18,630 nucleotides of DNA. Origin: Alphaproteobacteria bacterium UBA6187 (GTDB lineage: Bacteria; Pseudomonadota; Alphaproteobacteria; Rickettsiales; UBA6187). Where the stretch lies: assembly GCA_002422795.1 (NCBI GenBank), contig DITJ01000052.1, forward strand, positions 1 to 18,630, written 5' to 3'. The position numbers and the translations under genes were made by a program. Shown here piece by piece: positions 13,499 through 18,630 of this stretch (within the stretch, counting starts at the first letter, position 1; each line of letters begins with the position of its first letter). The notes under the pieces are model-generated. The model was not told the origin of the DNA. It saw nothing but the letters and a program-made list of their open reading frames with translations, and did no database searches.

Positions 13499-15415
13499 TT
13501 GATACATATAGAAACAGCGATTCTGGACAAAATAAAAAAGCCCGGCGATATTCATAATCTTGATATGGATGAACTGGTGACTCTTGCTCGCGAAGTGCGG
13601 CAGGAAACGATACTTGCTGTATCGAAAACCGGCGGGCATCTTGGCGCGGGGCTTGGGGTTGTTGAGCTTACCGTTGCCCTTCACCATGTATTTAATACCC
13701 CGAAGGATAAAATCATCTGGGATGTAGGCCACCAGGCATACCCACATAAAATACTGACAGGCAGAAGGGATAGAATCCACACCTTACGGCAGCCAGAAGG
13801 ACTTTCCGGTTTCACTAAACGCCTCGAGAGCCAGTATGACCCATTCGGTGCAGGGCATAGCTCCACTTCAATTTCAGCCGCACTCGGCATGGCGGTTGCC
13901 CGCGACCTTAGCGGCGATAATTTTGAATCAATTGCAGTAATCGGCGATGGCGCGATGAGCGCAGGCATGGCTTATGAAGCCATGAATAATGCCGGAGCCA
14001 TGCACACACGTATGATTGTAGTATTAAATGATAATAAAATGTCGATTGCCCCGGCAGTTGGCGCTATGAGCAACTATCTTTCCCGCCTGATTTCTTCCAA
14101 GCCATATTTAACTTTGCGCAATATGGCTAAAAAGGTTGCTGAGCATTTGCCAGAAGCTTTGGAAAAGGCAGCGCGTAAGGCCGAACAATACACCAAGGAT
14201 TTCTGGGCTGGTGGTAATTTCTTTGAAGAAATGGGCTTTTATTATGTTGGCCCGATTGATGGGCATAATTTATCCCATCTTGTGCCAATCCTAAAAAATA
14301 TTAAGAATGACCACAGCATAAAGCGTCCCATTTTGGTACATGTGGTAACTGAAAAAGGCCATGGATTTGATGTTAATGGCGCCGAGTGCGAAAAACTACA
14401 CGCGGTTGCTAAGTTCGATGTAAAAACGCGCGAGCAGAAGAAAGCAGTTGCTTCAGCCCCTACTTACACAAATGTTTTTGCAAATTCATTGCTGCATGAG
14501 GCAAGGAAGGATAATAAAATAGTGGCAATAACTGCCGCCATGCCTTCTGGCACAGGTCTTGATAAGTTCGCAAAAGAATTCCCCAGCCGCTCTTTTGATG
14601 TAGGCATTGCCGAGCAACATGCGGTAACTTTTGCCGCAGGGCTTGCGTGTGAAGGTTTTAAACCGTTTTGCACTATATATTCCACCTTTTTGCAGCGTGC
14701 TTACGACCAGGTGGTGCATGATGTAGCAATACAGAATTTGCCAGTGCGCTTTGCTATAGATAGGGCAGGGCTGGTTGGCGCGGATGGCCCAACCCACGCT
14801 GGTAGTTTTGATGTAACATTTCTTGCCGCGCTTCCTAATATGGTGGTTATGGCGGCATCAGATGAAGCGGAACTGGCGCAGATGGTTGCAACCGCAGCAG
14901 CTTATAATGAAGGCCCGATAGCCTTCCGTTATCCACGTGGGGAAGGCACTGGCGCGGTGATTGACACAAACCCGCAGCCACTTGCAATCGGCAAAGGAAA
15001 AATTATCTGCGAAGGCAGTGACGTTGCAATTTTATCATTCGGCACGCGCCTTGCCGAGAGCATAAAAGCAGCAGAAATACTGAAAAAAGAAAATATTTCG
15101 GTAACGGTTGCTGATGCCCGCTTTGCAAAGCCGCTGGACGCAGAATTAATCACCAAACTTGCTAAAACACATAAAGTGCTTATCACTGTTGAAGAAGGCT
15201 CGGTTGGCGGTTTTGGCTCGCATGTACTACAGTTCCTCACCGATAATGACCTGCTTAATAAAGGCCTGAAAGTAAAAGCCCTCTGCCTGCCTGATTATTA
15301 TATAGAGCAGAACAACCCAGATGTTATGTATGATGAGGCTGGGCTTAATGCTGGGAATATTGTGGAAACTATTCGAAGCTTAAGCGGCAATTCGAAAGTT
15401 AAAGCGCTATATTAA
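13499..15415 (+). CDS. dxs: 1-deoxy-D-xylulose-5-phosphate synthase
   Basis: This thiamine-diphosphate enzyme condenses pyruvate with glyceraldehyde 3-phosphate, the first step of the MEP isoprenoid pathway and also a source for thiamine and pyridoxal. It has 638 residues, full length. Conserved parts are ILDKIKKPGDIHNL at the N-terminus, TGGHLGAGLGVVELTVALH, DVGHQAYPHKILTGRRD, the ThDP/Mg motif GDGAMSAGMAYEAMNNAG near residue 150, the pyrimidine-domain Glu in DVGIAEQHAVTFAAG, and DRAGLVGADGPTHAG near 420. Conserved sequence begins at about residue 7 and no ATG or GTG precedes it in frame after the TAA at 13481, so TTG 13499 (or CTG 13493) must be the start. The ribosome-binding sequence (acagg) is weak. 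tlyA, a frequent partner, is not present. Confidence 0.95.
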   Translation: MIHIETAILDKIKKPGDIHNLDMDELVTLAREVRQETILAVSKTGGHLGAGLGVVELTVALHHVFNTPKDKIIWDVGHQAYPHKILTGRRDRIHTLRQPEGLSGFTKRLESQYDPFGAGHSSTSISAALGMAVARDLSGDNFESIAVIGDGAMSAGMAYEAMNNAGAMHTRMIVVLNDNKMSIAPAVGAMSNYLSRLISSKPYLTLRNMAKKVAEHLPEALEKAARKAEQYTKDFWAGGNFFEEMGFYYVGPIDGHNLSHLVPILKNIKNDHSIKRPILVHVVTEKGHGFDVNGAECEKLHAVAKFDVKTREQKKAVASAPTYTNVFANSLLHEARKDNKIVAITAAMPSGTGLDKFAKEFPSRSFDVGIAEQHAVTFAAGLACEGFKPFCTIYSTFLQRAYDQVVHDVAIQNLPVRFAIDRAGLVGADGPTHAGSFDVTFLAALPNMVVMAASDEAELAQMVATAAAYNEGPIAFRYPRGEGTGAVIDTNPQPLAIGKGKIICEGSDVAILSFGTRLAESIKAAEILKKENISVTVADARFAKPLDAELITKLAKTHKVLITVEEGSVGGFGSHVLQFLTDNDLLNKGLKVKALCLPDYYIEQNNPDVMYDEAGLNAGNIVETIRSLSGNSKVKALY

Positions 15416-15429
15416 GGATATTAAACTGT

Positions 15430-15466
15430 ATCACCCTATAATTTTACTGCGTAAAATTCGGGTGAT
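15430..15466. terminator. Hairpin between convergent dxs and pseudouridine synthase genes
   Basis: Stems atcaccc/gggtgat (15430-15436/15460-15466) and aattttac/gtaaaatt (15440-15447/15451-15458) stack around a tgc loop, with a small bulge. It starts 14 bases after the dxs stop and about 43 bases from the end of the convergent gene. There is no T-run on the plus side, so it is a plausible bidirectional terminator of moderate strength. Confidence 0.5.
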
Positions 15467-15509
15467 GACTGGGCATTCTTAAGTTAAGTTAAATTACTAT
15501 AAGTCCAAT

Positions 15510-16268
15510 TTATTTATACCCAATCTTACCGATAAAATCCTTTTCCGCTATTTCCACAATAGCGCCACGCGGAAGGGCATCCAGCTTGAATGGGCCGTAT
15601 TCAGTACGGATAAGCCTGCTTACCTCAAGCCCGGCATGATAAAGCAATTTACGCACTTCGCGGTTTTTGCCTTCTGTTACAGTTACATCCAGCCAGAAAT
15701 TATCCCCGGTAGATTTTTCCAGTTCAATTAAAGCCGGTTCGTATTTAATGCCTTCAATTGTAATTCCTTGCCTGATTTCTTCAATCACCCGCATGTTTAA
15801 GCTGCCATAGCCACGGGCGCGGTATCTTCTGGAAAGGGCATTTGCAGGTAGTTCCATGTGTCGTGCAAGGCCGCCATCATTAGTGAGCAGCAGTAACCCT
15901 TCAGAATTATAATCCAGCCTGCCAACAGTCACAACGCGCGGCAATGCTTTTGGCAATAAATCAAAGATTGTAGCCCTACCTTCAGGATCTTTATTAGTGG
16001 TAAGGCAGTTTCTTGGTTTATGGAATATCCATAACCTGGCTTTCTCAATATGTGGCAGAAATTTGCCATTTACCATGATTTTATTACTGGCATTAACCTT
16101 AATGGCAGGGCTATCTATTACCTTGCCGTCGATCTGTACCTTGCCTTCGCTAATCAGCACTTCTGCCGCGCGGCGTGAACATATTCCCGCCCTTGCAATT
16201 ACCTTCGCAACCCTTTCGCCTTCGCCAATACCACTCATATTAAAAATATTCCCAAAATTACATGACAT
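15510..16268 (-). CDS. RsuA/RluB/E/F-family rRNA pseudouridine synthase
   Basis: This enzyme isomerises a specific uridine to pseudouridine in rRNA. It has 252 residues from ATG 16268 (242 from ATG 16238). An N-terminal S4 RNA-binding domain (about 18-65: RVAKVIARAGICSRRAAEVL, GKVQIDGKVI) is followed by the catalytic domain with VGRLDYNSEGLLLLTNDGGL, whose Asp (residue 119 in the long form) is the family nucleophile. Then come RRYRARGYG and EGKNREVRKLLYHAGLEVSR. The length and the pattern favour RluB (23S rRNA) over RsuA, but the target cannot be proved. The residues before MSGIGEGERVAKVI are not family-like, so the shorter start is quite possible; neither ATG has a strong ribosome-binding site. 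It is convergent with dxs and divergent from tolQ. Confidence 0.9.
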   Translation of the reverse strand: MSCNFGNIFNMSGIGEGERVAKVIARAGICSRRAAEVLISEGKVQIDGKVIDSPAIKVNASNKIMVNGKFLPHIEKARLWIFHKPRNCLTTNKDPEGRATIFDLLPKALPRVVTVGRLDYNSEGLLLLTNDGGLARHMELPANALSRRYRARGYGSLNMRVIEEIRQGITIEGIKYEPALIELEKSTGDNFWLDVTVTEGKNREVRKLLYHAGLEVSRLIRTEYGPFKLDALPRGAIVEIAEKDFIGKIGYK

Positions 16269-16294
16269 TCTCTAAAAGCCGCACTATAAAGCAT

Positions 16295-16375
16295 TTAGTC
16301 ATTAGTTGTTAGTTATTAGTTCGTTGTAATTAGAATTAATAACCAACAACTAAGAACCAAGAACAAATAACTAAG
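16295..16375. repeat. Heptad-repeat hairpin, rlu/tolQ spacer
   Basis: The left arm (16295-16331) has 7-base units tagtcat tagttgt tagttat tagttcg; the right arm (16335-16375) has complementary units aactaag aaccaag aacaaat aactaag. The arms pair in register around a very short loop. The right arm runs into the tolQ ribosome-binding site (aagga), so folding could mask it. Confidence 0.75.
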
Positions 16376-16384
16376 GAAAATTAT

Positions 16385-17119
16385 ATGGTTGAACGTGCAG
16401 TAGAGGCAGCAAGTGTGGCAGGAAGTCTGGCGGTTCATGATCTTTCTGTATGGGGTTTGATAGCCCAGGCAGATATGGTGGTTAAGCTGGTAATGCTATT
16501 TTTATTGATAGCATCTTTATGGTCATGGGCCATTATATTTGAGAAATTCAAATCATTCCGCAATATGCGTGGGCGTATGGGCAAATTTGAAGGCACTTTC
16601 CGTAGCAGCAAACTGCTTGATGGCCTTTATGACCGCATGAACAAAAAACCTAATGATAATCCATTATCGGAAATGTTTATAGCGGCGATGTCTGAAATAC
16701 GCTATGGTATTTTAAAAGATGCAAAAGCGCCAAGCGCAGAATTGATTGATAATGCACGCGGGCGTATTTACCAGGCTATAAGCCGTGTTAAGCACCGTGC
16801 CCTTGAAAGAATGGAAAAAGACCTTATATTCTTAGCTACAATCGGCTCTGCATCACCTTTTATAGGGTTATTTGGTACTGTATGGGGTATTGTGAACAGC
16901 TTCCAGGCAATCGGTGCATCTAAAAACACATCGCTTGCAGTTGTTGCCCCTGGTATTGCTGAGGCACTAATCGCAACGGCAATGGGTTTATTTGCGGCAA
17001 TACCGGCAGTTATATTTTATAATATTTTCAGTAACCAGATAAGGCTGTCATCCGCTAAACTTGAGGATTTCCAAGGCGAGTTGATAACAGTGCTTGATCC
17101 GGCAGCTATAGGAAAGTAG
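16385..17119 (+). CDS. tolQ: Tol-Pal system protein TolQ
   Basis: TolQ is the multi-span inner-membrane subunit of the proton-driven TolQR motor that energises TolA during outer-membrane constriction. It has 244 residues with three predicted membrane spans: about 32-54 (VVKLVMLFLLIASLWSWAII), about 150-172 (the IGSASPFIGLFGTVWGIVNS region) and about 187-210 (GIAEALIATAMGLFAAIPAV). Between the first two is a large cytoplasmic loop. The pattern GLFGTVWGI...AIGASKNTSLAVVAPGIAEAL is typical of the MotA/TolQ/ExbB family, and neighbours tolR and tolA decide for TolQ over ExbB. ATG 16385 has aagga upstream. The ybgC gene often found before tolQ is absent; a divergent pseudouridine synthase gene sits there instead. 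Confidence 0.95.
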   Translation: MVERAVEAASVAGSLAVHDLSVWGLIAQADMVVKLVMLFLLIASLWSWAIIFEKFKSFRNMRGRMGKFEGTFRSSKLLDGLYDRMNKKPNDNPLSEMFIAAMSEIRYGILKDAKAPSAELIDNARGRIYQAISRVKHRALERMEKDLIFLATIGSASPFIGLFGTVWGIVNSFQAIGASKNTSLAVVAPGIAEALIATAMGLFAAIPAVIFYNIFSNQIRLSSAKLEDFQGELITVLDPAAIGK

Positions 17120-17196
17120 TTTGTAGTTTGTCGTTTATAGTTTGTAGTAAGAACTGATAACGATAAACCACAAACGATAAACCACAAACCAGGAAC
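17118..17196. repeat. Heptad-repeat inverted element, tolQ/tolR spacer
   Basis: The left arm reads agtttgt agtttgt cgtttat agtttgt in 7-base units; the right arm (about 17160-17191) reads cgataaa ccacaaa cgataaa ccacaaa, the imperfect reverse complement. It begins at the tolQ stop codon and ends 6 bases before the tolR ATG, with caggaac serving as ribosome-binding sequence at its edge. Confidence 0.75.
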
Positions 17197-17201
17197 TAAT
17201 C

Positions 17202-17633
17202 ATGGGCATTATCGCAAACCAGCATAGCGGCAGAAGAAACAGCCACTATCATCCTATGGCAGAAATTAACGTGACCCCGATGGTGGATATCATGCTAGTG
17301 CTGCTTATTATATTTATGGTAACATCGCCAATGCTGGTTGCCGGGGTTACGGTTGATTTGCCGGAAACTTCAGCCGCCCCGGTAAGCGGGCAGGATGAAC
17401 CGCTTTCCATAACTGTAGATGCAAGTGGCAATGTTTATGTGCAAGATACCAAGGTAAAGAAAACTGAATTAATAGCCAAGCTTACTGCTATTACAGGAGA
17501 AAAAAGGGATTCAAGGATTTTCGTGCGCGGGGATAAAACCATAGATTATGGCAAAATAATGGAAATAGTTGGTGCTATTAATGCTGCTGGTTATACTAAA
17601 GTTGCGCTTTTAACCGAAGTTACAGGAGGATAG
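17202..17633 (+). CDS. tolR: Tol-Pal system protein TolR
   Basis: TolR is the second subunit of the TolQR proton channel, with one membrane span and a periplasmic domain. It has 143 residues. The cytoplasmic N-terminus (residues 1-20, His- and Asn-rich) is followed by EINVTPMVDIMLVLLIIFMV, in which Asp29 is the expected proton-carrying residue (equivalent to Asp23 of E. coli TolR). The periplasmic part contains VDLPETSAAP, LSITVDASGNVYV and the C-terminal IMEIVGAINAAGYTKVALLT, matching the ExbD/TolR fold. The tolA gene begins 5 bases after the stop, and the end of tolR (acaggagga) supplies the tolA ribosome-binding site. Confidence 0.95.
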   Translation: MGIIANQHSGRRNSHYHPMAEINVTPMVDIMLVLLIIFMVTSPMLVAGVTVDLPETSAAPVSGQDEPLSITVDASGNVYVQDTKVKKTELIAKLTAITGEKRDSRIFVRGDKTIDYGKIMEIVGAINAAGYTKVALLTEVTGG

Positions 17634-17638
17634 TTTAT

Positions 17639-18514
17639 TTGCGTCCCGGTCTTAAAACTTCTCTAATACTACATGCTTGCATATTCCTTCTGTTGTTTTT
17701 GGGATTGCCTGTATTTAACCGTGACCGCTCTTATGAAGATCAGGTGGTAACCGTTGAGATTTTGCCGATTTCCGAATTAACTAACGTAAAGCCAAAACAG
17801 GCAAAGAAAGAAGAGCCGAAAAAAGAGGCCATCACACAAAATGCCCCGAAAATCTCAAAGCCGGAACCGGTACAAAAGCCGGAGGAAATAATAAAAGTTG
17901 ATCCGCTGCCAAAGCCGGTAATAAAAAAGGAAGAACCAAAGGAATCCTTGAAAGTTAAACCTGCTGAAAAACCTCAGCCACAGCCAAAACCCGAAGAAAA
18001 AAAGCCCGAGCCTAAAAAAGAAGAAAAGAAAACCGAAGTAAAACAAGATGATTTTGCCGCTGTTATAAAAAGCGTTGAAGAAGGCAGCAAGAAAGAAGAC
18101 GAAAAAGAAAAGGATAAGAAAATCGAAGAATCTTTTGATGAAGCGGTGGATTTTTTATCTAATGCAAAAGAATCGCAATATAAAGAAGGTGTGCCGCTTT
18201 CTATCAGTGAGAAAGATGCAATACGCCAACAGATAATGAAAAACTGGACAGTGCCATCAGGCGCAAAAGATGTGCAAAATACGGTAGTTACCCTGCATTT
18301 AAATGTGCAGCCAGATGGCAAAATAGGTAAAGTTGAAATAAAAGATACCAGCCGCTATAAAAGCGATGCCTTTTTCCGCGCAATGGCAGATAGCGCCATG
18401 CGCGCGGTGCATAAAAGCAGCCCACTTCAAAACCTCCCCGCTGATAAGTATGATGTGAAAGACGGCTGGCGCGAGATAGAAGTTAATTTTGACCCAAGTG
18501 AAATGGTTTATTAG
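17639..18514 (+). CDS. tolA: Tol-Pal system protein TolA
   Basis: TolA is the periplasm-spanning energy transducer that links TolQR to TolB/Pal at the outer membrane. It has 291 residues. Domain I is a single membrane anchor at about 7-24 (TSLILHACIFLLLFLGLPVF). Domain II (about 50-165) is a Lys/Glu/Pro-rich stalk with repeated KPEPKK-like runs. Domain III (about 189-291) is the TonB/TolA C-terminal fold, with IRQQIMKNWTVPSGAKD, VVTLHLNVQPDGKIGKVEI and AMRAVHKSSPLQNLP. The start is TTG 17639, 8 bases after a strong AGGAGGA (17624-17630); no ATG or GTG is near, and the membrane anchor follows at once. tolB and pal would be expected beyond the right edge, after about 116 bases of repeat-like DNA. 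Confidence 0.93.
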   Translation: MRPGLKTSLILHACIFLLLFLGLPVFNRDRSYEDQVVTVEILPISELTNVKPKQAKKEEPKKEAITQNAPKISKPEPVQKPEEIIKVDPLPKPVIKKEEPKESLKVKPAEKPQPQPKPEEKKPEPKKEEKKTEVKQDDFAAVIKSVEEGSKKEDEKEKDKKIEESFDEAVDFLSNAKESQYKEGVPLSISEKDAIRQQIMKNWTVPSGAKDVQNTVVTLHLNVQPDGKIGKVEIKDTSRYKSDAFFRAMADSAMRAVHKSSPLQNLPADKYDVKDGWREIEVNFDPSEMVY

Positions 18515-18611
18515 CTATATAATAATTCCACTTTAAAACTCCTTATTATTCGTTATGTGGCAAGTGTCCCCGCGCAGGCGCACTAGTGTCCGGTAAAAAT
18601 TCTTTTATTCC

Positions 18612-18630
18612 CCCTCACCCTAACCCTCTC
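18612..18630. repeat. Left end of another copy of the 390-557 element (cut by window edge)
   Basis: Bases 18612-18630 (ccctcaccctaaccctctc) are identical to 397-415, the start of the left arm of the large palindromic element. The rest lies outside the window. The preceding 18515-18611 holds no gene; agtgtcc occurs twice there (18563-18569 and 18585-18591) in locally GC-rich sequence. Confidence 0.7.

Noticed and set aside
18561..18611. Insertion-sequence end at the right edge (agtgtcc twice, then ggtaaaaat)
   Set aside because: Too little sequence, no transposase and no matching inverted end in the window.

Overview
The window is a stretch of AT-rich bacterial chromosome that reads as alphaproteobacterial housekeeping DNA. 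The lineage call rests on three things. There is a DUF4167 protein, a family typical of Alphaproteobacteria, directly after prmC. The order argS - SPOR protein - nagZ is common in that class. PstA has the long N-terminal extension seen in alphaproteobacterial homologues. The low GC, the many palindromic elements beginning gtcattcc/gtcatccc, and a copy of the 'attgcca...tcgcaatgacg' type repeat recall Rickettsiales/Holosporales-like genomes, but I cannot fix the order from sequence alone.

Layout. 1-296: 3' end of scoB (3-oxoacid CoA-transferase subunit B). 297-647: a 168-bp palindromic element. 648-2085: prmC and a DUF4167 protein. 2328-6538: phosphate uptake operon pstS-pstC-pstA-pstB, with a plausible sigma70-type promoter and a GTG start for pstS; no phoU follows. 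6567-7235, minus strand: a 40-residue Cys-rich lipoprotein, a nested palindromic element, and a small disordered protein with a GRGWHGDPAGHAKAGSK tail. 7536-8084: a secreted SYLF/Ysc84 protein. 8085-8548: non-coding, three palindromic elements. 8549-12470, minus strand: argS - SPOR protein - nagZ. 12629-13240: an unrecognised 203-residue protein with a duplicated EG(H/Y)W motif. 13499-15415: dxs. 15510-16268, minus strand: an RsuA/RluB-family pseudouridine synthase. 16385-18514: tolQ-tolR-tolA. The window ends inside another copy of the element seen at 390-557.

How the genes work together. The Pst genes encode a complete ABC phosphate importer. TolQ, TolR and TolA form the inner-membrane motor of the Tol-Pal envelope system; tolB and pal would be expected just past the right edge. 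NagZ and the SPOR protein point to peptidoglycan recycling and septal wall binding. PrmC, ArgS and the pseudouridine synthase serve translation, and Dxs opens the MEP isoprenoid pathway.

The most unusual signal is in the spacers. At least six short intergenic gaps (prmC/DUF4167, pstS/pstC, pstA/pstB, argS/SPOR, rlu/tolQ, tolQ/tolR) are filled by imperfect inverted repeats whose arms are built from 7-base (once 8-base) tandem units. Unit sequence changes from locus to locus, but period, arm length and position just before a start codon are kept. Non-ATG starts are also frequent: TTG for dxs, nagZ and tolA; GTG for pstS and the 203-residue protein.
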